From NCBI GenBank assembly GCA_014802625.1, contig JAAVBX010000007.1, forward strand, positions 52,184-112,901: a stretch of 60,718 nt of DNA. Reading direction: 5' to 3'. The DNA comes from a bacterium. Lineage in GTDB: Bacteria > Bacteroidota > Bacteroidia > Bacteroidales > Muribaculaceae. Both the position numbers and the translations under genes were made by a program. A model generated the notes under the pieces. The model saw only the letters and a program-made list of their open reading frames with translations, had not been told where the DNA came from and did not search any database. The first letter of the stretch is position 1. Every line of letters starts with the position of its first letter. Positions 16,263 through 24,501 of the stretch are shown here, piece by piece.

Positions 16263-17543
16263 ATGAAAAGAGACAACGAGATCTTTGAGATCATCGATCG
16301 TGAACATCTCCGCCAGCGTCGCGGAATCGAACTTATCGCCAGCGAAAACTTTGTCAGCGATGAAGTGATGCGTGCCATGGGCTCATGCCTCACCAACAAA
16401 TATGCCGAGGGTTATCCCGCCAAGCGTTACTACGGCGGATGCCAGGTGGTCGACGAAGCGGAAAATCTCGCCATCGACCGTGCGAAAAAACTTTTCGATG
16501 CCGAATGGGCCAACGTGCAGCCCCACAGCGGCGCACAAGCAAATATGGCCGTGTTCATGGCCTGCCTCGAACCCGGCGACACTTTCATGGGCATGGACCT
16601 CAGCCACGGCGGACACCTGAGCCACGGCAGCCCCGTCAATTTCTCAGGTCTGATGTTCCGTCCGATTTCCTATACGGTTGACGCCGAGACCGGTCGCGTC
16701 AATTATGAAGAGATGGAGGAAAAGGCCCGCGCCGAAAAGCCGAAACTCATCATCGCCGGAGCATCGGCCTACAGCCGCGAATGGGACTACGCCCGCATCC
16801 GCAAACTCGCCGATGAAATCGGAGCTATCTTTATGGTCGACATGGCTCACCCCGCCGGTCTCATCGCCGCCGGTCTCCTTGAGAATCCCGTAAAACACGC
16901 ACATATCGTCACCACCACCACTCATAAGACTCTCCGTGGCCCGCGTGGCGGTCTCATCCTCATGGGCAAGGACTTCGACAATCCCTGGGGCAAGAAAACT
17001 CCCAAGGGTGAGATCAAGAAAATGTCCGCACTCCTTGATTCCGCAGTCTTCCCCGGTGTGCAGGGAGGTCCGCTCGAACATGTCATCGCAGCTAAAGCCG
17101 TGGCCTTCGGCGAGGCTCTCCAGCCCGAATGGAAAGAATACGCCGAACAGGTGCGCAAGAACGCCGCCGCCCTCGCACAGGCTCTGATCAAACGCGGCTA
17201 CAAGATTATCTCCGACGGCACCGACAACCACTGTATGCTCGTCGATCTCCGCACAAAATTCCCCGAAATGTCGGGTAAGAAGGCTGAGCGTGTGCTCGTA
17301 GAGGCCGATATCACCGCCAACAAGAATATGGTGCCCTACGACAGCCGTTCACCCTTCCTCACTTCCGGCCTGCGTTTCGGCACCGCCGCTATCACCACCC
17401 GTGGCGCCAAGGAGGAGATGATGGAAAAAATCGCCGACCTCATCGACCGCGTTCTCACCAACGCCGACAATGAGGAAGTCATCAAGGAAGTTCGTCAGGA
17501 GGTCAACGAGATGATGAACGAATATCCCATGTTCGCATGGTAA
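16263..17543 (+). CDS. glyA: Serine hydroxymethyltransferase
   Basis: PLP enzyme that interconverts serine plus tetrahydrofolate with glycine plus 5,10-methylene-tetrahydrofolate. The 426-aa product is full length. It shows the N-terminal [28 protein letters not shown] (folate/substrate site), the [10 protein letters not shown] segment, and the PLP lysine in [14 protein letters not shown] (Lys222). The C-terminal part [11 protein letters not shown] is standard. It overlaps the start of bioD by 7 bp, so the two form an operon. Confidence 0.98.
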   Translation: MKRDNEIFEIIDREHLRQRRGIELIASENFVSDEVMRAMGSCLTNKYAEGYPAKRYYGGCQVVDEAENLAIDRAKKLFDAEWANVQPHSGAQANMAVFMACLEPGDTFMGMDLSHGGHLSHGSPVNFSGLMFRPISYTVDAETGRVNYEEMEEKARAEKPKLIIAGASAYSREWDYARIRKLADEIGAIFMVDMAHPAGLIAAGLLENPVKHAHIVTTTTHKTLRGPRGGLILMGKDFDNPWGKKTPKGEIKKMSALLDSAVFPGVQGGPLEHVIAAKAVAFGEALQPEWKEYAEQVRKNAAALAQALIKRGYKIISDGTDNHCMLVDLRTKFPEMSGKKAERVLVEADITANKNMVPYDSRSPFLTSGLRFGTAAITTRGAKEEMMEKIADLIDRVLTNADNEEVIKEVRQEVNEMMNEYPMFAW

Positions 17544-18160
17544 TCTTCATCACCGGAATCGGCACCGACATCGGAAAATCTTGGGCTACCGGATGGCTCG
17601 CCAATAGATTGACCGCCGAGGGGAAAAGCGTGATCACCCAGAAATTCATCCAGACGGGCAACCGCGAGATGAGCGAGGATATCATGCTACATAGGAAAAT
17701 AATGGGCATTCCTTTGCAGACTCCTGACCTTCTGCATATCACATGCCCCGTAATCCTATCCTATCCGGCCTCACCTCACTTCGCCGCGATGCTCGACAAA
17801 ACGGAGATCAACGTGGCTGAAATCGACGATGCCTCCAAAGCTCTCTCAAGCCAGTATGATGTAGTGCTTGTCGAGGGTGCAGGCGGAATCATGGTGCCCG
17901 TATCCGAGGATTTTCTAACGATCGACTATATATCCGAGCGTAAACTCCCGACAGTGCTCGTCACCAACGGACGCCTCGGATCGATTTCCGACACTCTTCT
18001 GGCACTCGACGCGATAGCTGCGCGAGAGATTCCGCTATATGGCGTTATCTATAATCCCTATTTTGACTCAGACCCCATAATCGCAGCCGATGCAAGGGAA
18101 TACATCCACCGAAAAGTGGCATCCCGATTCCCCGATGCCCTATGGCTCGTGATGGAGTGA
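17537..18160 (+). CDS. bioD: Dethiobiotin synthetase
   Basis: ATP-dependent ring closure of 7,8-diaminopelargonate to dethiobiotin. The 207-aa product has the P-loop GIGTDIGKS at residues 7-15, the EGAGGIMVP motif near residue 112, and [15 protein letters not shown], all typical of BioD. It overlaps glyA by 7 bp. The other biotin genes of this window (bioA, bioF, bioG/C) lie 10 kb downstream and bioB is not present, so the pathway is split. Confidence 0.95.
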   Translation: MVIFITGIGTDIGKSWATGWLANRLTAEGKSVITQKFIQTGNREMSEDIMLHRKIMGIPLQTPDLLHITCPVILSYPASPHFAAMLDKTEINVAEIDDASKALSSQYDVVLVEGAGGIMVPVSEDFLTIDYISERKLPTVLVTNGRLGSISDTLLALDAIAAREIPLYGVIYNPYFDSDPIIAADAREYIHRKVASRFPDALWLVME

Positions 18161-18173
18161 ATCTAATATCTAT

Positions 18174-18212
18174 ATGGCGGCCAAGACGCTTGATAAGCTC
18201 TTTGGCCGCCAT
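18174..18212 (+). terminator. Hairpin after bioD
   Basis: ATGGCGGCCAAGA pairs with TCTTTGGCCGCCAT around a 12-nt loop. The following sequence is AT-rich (ATTATTATTA) but has no pure T run. Confidence 0.6.
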
Positions 18213-18303
18213 TATTATTACAGATTATATTAATCTATATTAATACCGTCAATAAATACCTACGATTTTATTGAGATTTAGCGCAAAAATGTTAAAAATC
18301 AGA

Positions 18304-18333
18304 TTGCAATCATACATATTTTTTGTAAATTTG
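18304..18333 (+). promoter_or_regulatory. Promoter of the exonuclease gene
   Basis: TTG (18304-18306), a 19-bp spacer and TAAATTTG (18326-18333) match the Bacteroidetes consensus. The leader before ATG 18425 is about 85 nt. Confidence 0.7.
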
Positions 18334-18424
18334 CAATTGATAACGAAAGGCTATCACTCTCCTCCACTCCACACCTCTACGGTTGATCCGTAGAAGCGCA
18401 AAATCTATTTACATTCTTTTCATT

Positions 18425-19096
18425 ATGCCCTCTCAATCCCACATCCAACAATACACCGTGACCATTTCAAAGGCAGTCTTGGCCACACTCCCCCCTGCCG
18501 AATATCATGGTAAAATCCATGTGGTGGATTCCGTAGATAAGATCGATGATGCAGTCAGATCTCTGAGAGAGGCCGATATCATTGGATTCGATACCGAGAC
18601 TCGCCCGAGTTTCAAGAAGGGCCAATGCTTTCAGGTGGCCCTGCTGCAGCTCTCCACACGCGAGGAATGCTTCCTCTTCCGGCTGAATATGGTCGGCCTT
18701 CCCGAAGGCGTGAAGCAGATTCTCGAGGATGAAAGTAAACTGAAAATCGGTGTCTCTCTCCATGATGATTTCCATAATCTGCACAAGATTTACACTCTTG
18801 ACCCCAAGGGATTCATTGATCTGCAGCCCTACGTTAAAAAATTCAATATAGCAGATAACTCTCTATCCCGCATTTACGGCATTCTATTCGGCAAACGTAT
18901 ATCCAAGGGCCAACGTCTCACCAACTGGGAGGCTAAAAATCTCACCCCGAGCCAGCAGACCTATGCGGCGTTCGATGCCTTGAGTTGCATTGAAATCTAC
19001 GACGCGCTCTCCTCGGGCAATTTCAAACCGGAACAATCCCCCTACTACGGACCCGCCACTCCTCCGACTCCATCCAATCCCGGCAATCAAGCATGA
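18425..19096 (+). CDS. 3'-5' exonuclease domain protein, DnaQ-like (WRN/RNase D type)
   Basis: The product is 223 aa from ATG 18425. The upstream ATG at 18383 is inside the leader and less likely. The DEDD-type exonuclease motif I is IIGFDTETRPSF (Asp56, Glu58). Motif II lies around KIGVSLHDDFHNL, and the final motif is in the QTYAAFDALSCIEIYDAL segment, which gives a Tyr (DEDDy) form. That order is typical of WRN-exonuclease/RNase D-like proteins that trim RNA or DNA 3' ends with two metal ions. The C terminus is Pro-rich. It shares a 4-bp ATGA overlap with the next small membrane protein gene. Confidence 0.85.
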   Translation: MPSQSHIQQYTVTISKAVLATLPPAEYHGKIHVVDSVDKIDDAVRSLREADIIGFDTETRPSFKKGQCFQVALLQLSTREECFLFRLNMVGLPEGVKQILEDESKLKIGVSLHDDFHNLHKIYTLDPKGFIDLQPYVKKFNIADNSLSRIYGILFGKRISKGQRLTNWEAKNLTPSQQTYAAFDALSCIEIYDALSSGNFKPEQSPYYGPATPPTPSNPGNQA

Positions 19097-19278
19097 GAAA
19101 ATACCGCTACATCTGGTTTCCTCTCCTTCTCCTCATCTATGGCCTGGGAATGGCATGGAAATATGGCCCGGTGTTCATAGCCGCCGGCCGGGCTTGGCAG
19201 GTATGGTTGTTCATCGCCATAGATATAGTTATCTGCATTCTTCTGGCTATCTTCTTGCGCAAACGTCAGTCTTTCTGA
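19093..19278 (+). CDS. Small two-helix membrane protein coupled to the exonuclease gene
   Basis: A 61-aa product with two hydrophobic segments (YIWFPLLLLIYGLGMAW and VWLFIAIDIVICILLAIFL) and a basic tail RKRQSF. Its ATG overlaps the stop of the exonuclease gene (ATGA), which points to translational coupling and supports it as a real gene. I do not recognise the family. The arrangement could place the exonuclease near the membrane, but this is only inference. Confidence 0.7.
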   Translation: MRKYRYIWFPLLLLIYGLGMAWKYGPVFIAAGRAWQVWLFIAIDIVICILLAIFLRKRQSF

Positions 19279-19300
19279 ATTCTCCTCGAATCGATTTTTT

Positions 19301-19331
19301 GTCACGTCTATATATTTTTTCTCGTCACGTC
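19301..19331. repeat. Direct repeat GTCACGTC ahead of the ATPase gene
   Basis: GTCACGTC occurs at 19301-19308 and again at 19324-19331, 23 bp apart, which is about two helical turns. Both lie upstream of the probable -7 element TATATTTG (19365-19372). The layout looks like paired operator half-sites for a regulator. Confidence 0.45.
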
Positions 19332-19364
19332 AATATTTTGGGGCAAAAAGTCAGTAAAATTCAT

Positions 19365-19372
19365 TATATTTG
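19365..19372 (+). promoter_or_regulatory. Probable -7 element for the ATPase gene
   Basis: TATATTTG lies 24 bp before the ATG at 19397. TTTG at 19337-19340 is 24 bp further upstream, longer than the usual spacing. Confidence 0.45.
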
Positions 19373-19396
19373 CAGGAGAATCAGTAATTTAAGGAA

Positions 19397-20965
19397 ATGA
19401 GCGACTTAACTTATCCCATAGGAACCGCCACATTCGGCAAGATACGCCGCAACGGCTGGTTTTATGTCGATAAAACCGATTTTATTCCCAAACTCCTGTC
19501 AGAAGGTCAATACTTATTTCTCAGTCGTCCGCGAAGGTTCGGCAAGAGTCTGCTCGTCTCCACATTGGAAGCCTACTTTCATGGGGAAGCCTCTCTATTC
19601 TCCGGGCTGCGGATAGATGAGACCGAAAAGGAGTGGATAACGTATCCGGTGCTTCATCTCGACCTTTCGCAGGATGACATGACGAAACATGAATCACTTA
19701 TCTCATATCTTGACACCATGTTCACCATATGGGAAAGAGAGTATGCCGTCGATATAAAAGCTGCTACCCCCGGCACACGCTTCCTGCAGATAATCAGATA
19801 TGCCAAGCAACGTATCGGCCGGGATGTCGTGATATTGATTGATGAATACGACAACCCTCTTTTCTCCACTATGGCGCGACCTGAGGAAAATATGAGAATG
19901 CGCGAGACCTTAAAGGGAATATATTCAGTATTAAAGGCTCAATCGGCCAATATAAAATTTTGTTTCCTGACAGGTATCACACGGTTCAGCAAGATGTCGG
20001 TGTTCAGTGGTCTCAACAATCTGCGTGACATCACCCTTAATCCCAGATTCTCCGGTATATGCGGTATCACGCAGAAGGAACTGGAGGAAAACTGCCGGAA
20101 AGGAGTCAGGAACGTTGCCGATAATCTCGCCATCACATATACCGAGGCTCTGACGAAGCTTAAGGAGCAATATGACGGATACCACTTCGGAGATATGAAT
20201 CTGGATGTCTACAACCCTTTCAGTCTTATTCAGGCTCTCGCCGACGGGAAGCTGCTGGATTATTGGTTTGTAAGCGGCACATCTCAATTTCTTTGGGAGC
20301 GTATCAGCAATCTGAGCATCCACGAATCATTGAGCGAAGTGCTTGATCCGGTGCTGAATGTCTCTGACCTCGGTGCCACGGAGGATGACGGACTCTCCCT
20401 CCCCGGACTATTGTTCCAGACCGGTTATCTCACCTTGAAAAGGGAATACGAAGGGAATAACTATCGACTCGGCATCCCCAACAAGGAGGTCGAGACGGGC
20501 ATCATGCGCCGGCTGCTCCCCATGGCGGCTAAGCAATCGGCTCCGGCCATAAATGCGGAGATATTCCGTCTAAGGGATTTGGCCGACAAAGCCGACATCG
20601 ATGCTTTCATGAAAGTACTGAAAAGCTTCATGGCTTCCATTCCTTACAGATTATCCGAGAACAAGAGAGAGGTGTATTTTCAGAATAATCTGTTCATCAT
20701 ATTGAGCCTTGTAGGATTGGAATGTCGGGAGGAGGTGCAGACATCATACTCCCGTATGGATCTCTTCATGCGCACCACAAATTATATCTACGTCATTGAG
20801 GTAAAACTCAACAGGACCGCCCGGCAGGCTCTTGAGCAGATAAAAAAGAAGGAATATGATCTTCCGTTTGAACGCCATAATCTCCCTATCGTGAGACTCG
20901 GCATCAATTTCTCTACGCGCACGCGCAACATATCTACATGGGCTTACGACATCACCGGAGCATAA
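19397..20965 (+). CDS. AAA-ATPase-like / PD-(D/E)XK nuclease family protein
   Basis: A 522-aa protein of the family common and multi-copy in Bacteroidales (AAA-ATPase-like domain plus PDDEXK-type C terminus). The N terminus has YPIGTATFGKIRRNGWFYVDKT, then the P-loop FLSRPRRFGKSLLV (residues 41-54). The Walker B-like IGRDVVILIDEYDNPL follows near residue 145. FCFLTGITRFSKMSVFSGLNNL is the sensor region. The C-terminal nuclease-like motif is SRMDLFMRTTNYIYVIEVKLNR near residues 452-473, where the Asp and the E-V-K could be catalytic. The cellular role of this family is not established. It borders an AT-rich stretch with a toxin-antitoxin pair. Confidence 0.85.
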   Translation: MSDLTYPIGTATFGKIRRNGWFYVDKTDFIPKLLSEGQYLFLSRPRRFGKSLLVSTLEAYFHGEASLFSGLRIDETEKEWITYPVLHLDLSQDDMTKHESLISYLDTMFTIWEREYAVDIKAATPGTRFLQIIRYAKQRIGRDVVILIDEYDNPLFSTMARPEENMRMRETLKGIYSVLKAQSANIKFCFLTGITRFSKMSVFSGLNNLRDITLNPRFSGICGITQKELEENCRKGVRNVADNLAITYTEALTKLKEQYDGYHFGDMNLDVYNPFSLIQALADGKLLDYWFVSGTSQFLWERISNLSIHESLSEVLDPVLNVSDLGATEDDGLSLPGLLFQTGYLTLKREYEGNNYRLGIPNKEVETGIMRRLLPMAAKQSAPAINAEIFRLRDLADKADIDAFMKVLKSFMASIPYRLSENKREVYFQNNLFIILSLVGLECREEVQTSYSRMDLFMRTTNYIYVIEVKLNRTARQALEQIKKKEYDLPFERHNLPIVRLGINFSTRTRNISTWAYDITGA

Positions 20966-21035
20966 GCACTGGGCTTGCCAGCTATGGCCTTGCCGTTCAG
21001 TCGCGATGTCCACATCAATTTAGAGCATACACGAA

Positions 21036-21299
21036 TCATATAGATAGCAATTTAACCCCTAAGGCGTTAGAAATCTTAGCTATGGTCCTTAATGTAAAGT
21101 TATGAGTGCCACCAAGCCATCTGGAGACCTCGGCTTCACTTTTGCCCATTTTCTTAGCTAATTGTTTCTGACTGATATTTTGCTCTCGAAGAATCGAGTC
21201 AATCTTATCAGCCAATGCAAAAGACATATCGAGTTCTATCTTTATATCATCCGAAACCTCAGCCAAACACTCATCGAATAAAATTGCTGTTGTCTTCAT
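21036..21299 (-). CDS. XRE-type helix-turn-helix antitoxin
   Basis: An 87-aa product with an N-terminal segment containing FDECLAEVSDDIKIELDMS, then an HTH_3 DNA-binding fold: REQNISQKQLAKKMGKSEAEVSRWLGG and TLRTIAKISNALGVKLL. Its start overlaps the stop of the upstream gene by 4 bp. With that partner it forms a toxin-first pair like HigBA. The HTH protein would neutralise the toxin and repress the shared promoter, as is known for that family. Confidence 0.8.
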   Translation of the reverse strand: MKTTAILFDECLAEVSDDIKIELDMSFALADKIDSILREQNISQKQLAKKMGKSEAEVSRWLGGTHNFTLRTIAKISNALGVKLLSI

Positions 21300-21778
21300 A
21301 ATTCAAAAATTTTATCTTCTGCTCCGGTAATAGTTGTCTCTTCAATCTGTATACTACCCTCTTTCTCAGCTTCCTTGAGTAGCGCATCGAATCGCTGGAG
21401 ATCCATTACGTAACCGTTTAATTCAGAGTTCTCATTATAAGTGCGTGTGGATTTTATCCCTCCGTTACCAAGAATAAGAATTTTATCGGAAAGACGCAAG
21501 CAGTACAAACGTAATTTTCCCGAATCTATGGGGAGCGCACAAACTCTATCAGTATATTTGCCTTCACGACGGAAATAGCGTTCCAATACACCGTTTTCAA
21601 GTATCTTTTTGAGGGCATATAGAATAATTTGATAGTCACGCTGCAATCTTCCAGTATCCTTGAAACGCGTAAGGAATTTTGAAAACTCCGACATATCGTC
21701 ATTCTCAAAGATGATGGTATATAGACTTGCCGTTTCAGTGGCTTTTACGGGTTCTAATTTCAATGATTTTTTCGCCAT
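21296..21778 (-). CDS. Probable toxin of a HigBA-like pair
   Basis: A 160-aa product encoded first and overlapping the HTH antitoxin gene by 4 bp. The middle shows SEFSKFLTRFKD, an EYF-RR basic segment (LERYFRREGKYTDRVCALPI), and a beta-rich GKLRLYCLRLSDKILILGNGGIK. That order of basic patch then strands resembles RelE/HigB-type mRNA interferases, but no residue identifies it firmly. The C-terminal tail (VMDLQRFDALLKEAEKEGS) is helical and acidic. Operon order and size support the toxin call more than the sequence does. Confidence 0.6.
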   Translation of the reverse strand: MAKKSLKLEPVKATETASLYTIIFENDDMSEFSKFLTRFKDTGRLQRDYQIILYALKKILENGVLERYFRREGKYTDRVCALPIDSGKLRLYCLRLSDKILILGNGGIKSTRTYNENSELNGYVMDLQRFDALLKEAEKEGSIQIEETTITGAEDKIFEL

Positions 21779-22150
21779 ATTCTATAATTAGTGTTTTATA
21801 CCATAAGTAATAAAAACCGCTCAACTAATGTACTTTGGGGATTTGAGGGGTCCATTTATACCACTTGTGCAGTCGCAAAAACAAGCTTGCCTCCGCATTA
21901 CCAAAGCGAATATCACACTTACTTGGTAATATTCTTTCTACAAAGATATAACAAATTTTTGATACAATTAGCTTTTATGCTAATTATTTTCTTATGCATG
22001 ACAGACCTGATATCACCGGATAAGGGAGTCAACAACAGATTTACTCACGGGTAAGTCCGAAACACAGTATATCATAGAGAGCATTGTGGCTTTTACCTTA
22101 CTACGCGTAGTAACGATATGTCACTGTCACTTTTATATCGTTCCTATATA
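21779..22150. other. AT-rich non-coding stretch upstream of the toxin-antitoxin pair
   Basis: No convincing gene. The 87-codon plus frame from 21791 lacks a family-like pattern. A minus-strand TATCTTTG (21948-21941) may be the promoter -7 element of the toxin gene. A perfect 16-bp palindrome TTACTACGCGTAGTAA lies at 22098-22113 and could be an operator. Base composition is clearly more AT-rich than the neighbouring core genes. Confidence 0.5.
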
Positions 22151-22244
22151 AAAAAGTCAAAAGGGTGATGACCGTCACGGTCGCACCCTTTTTGATAAGT
22201 TTCTACAGGTAAAAAATCTTAAGGTAAAAAAGATTGTTATAGGT
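22151..22244 (-). ncRNA. Candidate small RNA with stable-RNA-type promoter and terminator
   Basis: A promoter nearly identical to that of the tRNA-Glu pair (22251-22282) points left. About 55 nt after the predicted start, a strong nested hairpin AAAGGGTG/CACCCTTT with GACCG/CGGTC inside (22160-22191) is followed on the minus strand by TTTTGACTTTTTT. The transcript would be about 94 nt. It holds no tRNA cloverleaf and no open frame of note. The next gene, the toxin, starts 370 bp further on, so this is not its leader unless the terminator is read through. Confidence 0.45.
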
Positions 22245-22250
22245 TCGATG

Positions 22251-22282
22251 CAAAGTTACGGGTTTATTCCCATTCCGCCAAA
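22251..22282 (-). promoter_or_regulatory. Strong minus-strand promoter with no known gene
   Basis: On the minus strand TTTG (22282-22279), a 20-bp spacer and TAACTTTG (22258-22251). Spacing and much of the flanking sequence equal the tRNA-Glu promoter at 3097-3128, including the shared AAATATTTTG upstream. Confidence 0.7.
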
Positions 22283-22357
22283 TATTTTGTGACAAAAAGA
22301 TAGAAATGTGTTGCACAACATATATTTCATACCTCCATATACTTACAGTTTGGAGTT

Positions 22358-23125
22358 TCAGCCCTCATATCTGTGCAATCTCATCTCTTCCCCGTCGTAT
22401 TCGGCATAACTGAAAAGCGTCAGCCAGTCGCCCAGCACAATCATCTCGCCGCTCTCCCCCACGCGCTCCCTTATCAACCGATGCAGATGGCCGAACAGGA
22501 AATATCTGCATTCCGGATTTGCAACAAGATAACGTTCGCAAAAACTGCGCAAGCCCGCGACATTACGGGCCATACGCTGATTCTCACGCTCCACAATCCT
22601 GATATCCTTACCTGACTCCCGACTATGATTGCTCCAGGAATAGGCAAACGGAACCGTCCAACGGGGATGAACAGCCGAAAACAGCCGCTGACAAAAACGA
22701 TTACGGAAAAGATGTCGAAGAATCCTGAATTTCCGCGAATCGCTCCATATCCCGTCTCCGTGGGCCATCACCATCCGGCATCCGAGCACCTCCCGGTCCA
22801 GCACTCCGTCCACGACCTCCACACCGAGTTCCGTCGGTATGTAATCAAATATCCATATATCATGATTGCCGATAATCCATGTGACCTTTATCCCTGAATC
22901 AGTAAGCTCCGCAAGTTTACCGAAGAATCTGGCGTAGCCACGCGGCACGACATAACGATATTCATACCAATAATCGAGAACATCTCCGAGCAGATAGATC
23001 TCCGCCGCATCATCGCGAATCGAATCCAGAAACGCGCAGACACGACGTTCCGCATCCCGCGAGCTCCCCATATAAGGCGCCCCGAGATGCGTATCGCTTA
23101 GAAAATATGCCTTCTTCAATTTCAA
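22358..23125 (-). CDS. lpxH: UDP-2,3-diacylglucosamine diphosphatase LpxH
   Basis: Lipid A pathway enzyme that hydrolyses UDP-2,3-diacylglucosamine to lipid X and UMP at the inner membrane. The 255-aa calcineurin-like phosphoesterase shows all metal motifs in order: FLSDTHLG (Asp11, His13), LLGDVLDYWYEYR, WIIGNHDIW, MAHGDG and FGHLHR. The middle helical segment rich in Arg/Phe (RILRHLFRNRFCQRLF) fits the LpxH cap. It lies 10 bp downstream of the DUF59 gene, in the same transcript. Confidence 0.92.
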   Translation of the reverse strand: MKLKKAYFLSDTHLGAPYMGSSRDAERRVCAFLDSIRDDAAEIYLLGDVLDYWYEYRYVVPRGYARFFGKLAELTDSGIKVTWIIGNHDIWIFDYIPTELGVEVVDGVLDREVLGCRMVMAHGDGIWSDSRKFRILRHLFRNRFCQRLFSAVHPRWTVPFAYSWSNHSRESGKDIRIVERENQRMARNVAGLRSFCERYLVANPECRYFLFGHLHRLIRERVGESGEMIVLGDWLTLFSYAEYDGEEMRLHRYEG

Positions 23126-23135
23126 TCAGCCTATA

Positions 23136-23612
23136 TCATAGGAAATTAAGTTCAAGCTTCGCCTCCTCGCTCATCATATCCTGATTCCATTCCGGCTCAA
23201 AGACAAGACGCAGATCCACAGCCTTGGGTCCCTCTACCGAAAGAAGCTTCTGGCGCACATCCTCGAAAATGAAATCGGCAGCCGGACAGCCGGGGGCCGT
23301 AAGAGTCATATCGACGTGAAGCACACGGTCTTCGGGTGTAAAATCAATCTTATAGATTAGACCGAGATCATATACGTTGACAGGAATCTCGGGATCATAA
23401 ACCGTGCGGAGCATTTCGATGGCCTTCTGAGTGATGCGGTAACCCTCATCCTCGCTACCCTCAGCAGTTGACGCGACAGCATCTTCCGGACCGGCTACCG
23501 GCGTGTCATTTCCGACTTCACCTTCATGCCCGGCTGCAGCCAGCGCCTCGGCAAGGGTGGAATCCGGTGCCGGCACAAACGTCTCTTTTGTATCTTTTGA
23601 TTCTGTATCCAT
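23136..23612 (-). CDS. DUF59/MIP18-family iron-sulfur assembly protein (SufT/PaaD-like)
   Basis: A 158-aa product. Residues 1 to about 55 form a Glu/Asp/Ala-rich, probably unstructured lead. The remainder is the MIP18 domain: ITQKAIEMLRTVYDPEIPVNVYDLGLIYKI, DMTLTAPGCPAADFI with the conserved Cys, and a C-terminal VDLRLVFEPEWNQDMMSEEAKLEL typical of the SUF-associated DUF59 proteins. Family members assist delivery or maturation of Fe-S clusters. It precedes lpxH by 10 bp, with no other suf genes nearby. Confidence 0.85.
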   Translation of the reverse strand: MDTESKDTKETFVPAPDSTLAEALAAAGHEGEVGNDTPVAGPEDAVASTAEGSEDEGYRITQKAIEMLRTVYDPEIPVNVYDLGLIYKIDFTPEDRVLHVDMTLTAPGCPAADFIFEDVRQKLLSVEGPKAVDLRLVFEPEWNQDMMSEEAKLELNFL

Positions 23613-23803
23613 TGATTAAAATATTAAAATGCTTAATATCAAATATTTTTATGGGCGAATAGAGAAATTATCCCTCCTTCCGGGGAGCACTCGTGGTCAA
23701 CCGACCGCATTCCCGGCCTCGGGACGCCCTCTTATATTAACGCATCAGAACCTTAAATTTGAACCCCGACAATGACATTTTTTGTGGGATGGGGGCTAAA
23801 TAT

Positions 23804-23834
23804 TTTGAAAACCGAGCGGAATTGGTTAATTTTG
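23804..23834 (+). promoter_or_regulatory. Promoter of the outer-membrane barrel genes
   Basis: TTTG (23804-23807), a 19-bp spacer and TAATTTTG (23827-23834) are a near-perfect Bacteroidetes promoter. The leader would be only about 17-20 nt before the ATG at 23857. Confidence 0.8.
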
Positions 23835-23856
23835 CAAGTACATTAACTGTTTAATT

Positions 23857-24480
23857 ATGGCAAACATCAAGAAACTCGCCCTCGCCACACTCCTTGTGGC
23901 AGGCACAGCCGGGATGGCTCAGGCCGGTCCCTTCCAATTCGGTATCAAAGCCGGTCTGAACGTCAACAAGATCAGTCTCAGCAAGGATTTCGTCAACAAA
24001 CTCGCAGAACCGGGCAACTCTTGCGGCTGGACCGCCGGCGTGATGGCCGACTTCACTGTGCCCATCATCGGAGTCGGAGCTGATGTCAGCCTCATGTACT
24101 CCCGCATGAACAATGCTGCCGAAGAGGCCGAACTCTACGGCAAGAACTTTATCGAGATTCCCGTCAACCTGAAGTATAAGTTCAATATCCCCGTCGTAGC
24201 ATCCGTATTCAAGCCTTATGTATTCACAGGTCCGCAGTTCGGCCTGCGTCTCGACAAGAGCTTCAAGGATCTGGCTAATGATGTTCAATCAAAGACCTTC
24301 CAGTTCAACTGGAACTTCGGTCTCGGCGTGCAGCTGATCAATCATCTGCAGGTCAGCGCATCCTACGCACTCGGATGCAACAACATCGTCACCAAACTCG
24401 CCGAAAGCGCCACAGGCGGCAACTTCGACAACAAAATAAAGAACAATTACTGGACCGTCACGGCGGCCTGGCTTTTCTAA
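23857..24480 (+). CDS. Outer-membrane beta-barrel protein (porin-family/PorT-like)
   Basis: A 207-aa product with a Sec signal peptide (LALATLLVAGTAGMAQA) followed by FQFGIKAGLNVNKI, the usual opening strand of OMP_b-brl-type barrels. Alternating aromatic/hydrophobic strands continue (PFKPYVFTGPQFGLRLD-like, FQFNWNFGLGVQLI, LQVSASYALGCNNI). The chain ends with WTVTAAWLF and a C-terminal Phe, the typical barrel assembly signal. The substrate, if any, is unknown. A related barrel gene starts 21 bp later, so this looks like a two-gene operon from duplication. Confidence 0.85.
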   Translation: MANIKKLALATLLVAGTAGMAQAGPFQFGIKAGLNVNKISLSKDFVNKLAEPGNSCGWTAGVMADFTVPIIGVGADVSLMYSRMNNAAEEAELYGKNFIEIPVNLKYKFNIPVVASVFKPYVFTGPQFGLRLDKSFKDLANDVQSKTFQFNWNFGLGVQLINHLQVSASYALGCNNIVTKLAESATGGNFDNKIKNNYWTVTAAWLF

Positions 24481-24501
24481 GAGAGTGTTTGGATTTAAAG
24501 A

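Noticed and set aside
21791..22054. 87-aa plus-strand frame in the AT-rich gap
   Set aside because: No recognisable pattern, lies over the toxin promoter region, and composition looks like untranslated AT-rich DNA.
19397..22357. Prophage or integrative element
   Set aside because: No integrase, structural phage genes or flanking att repeats are seen; only a small accessory cluster is supported.
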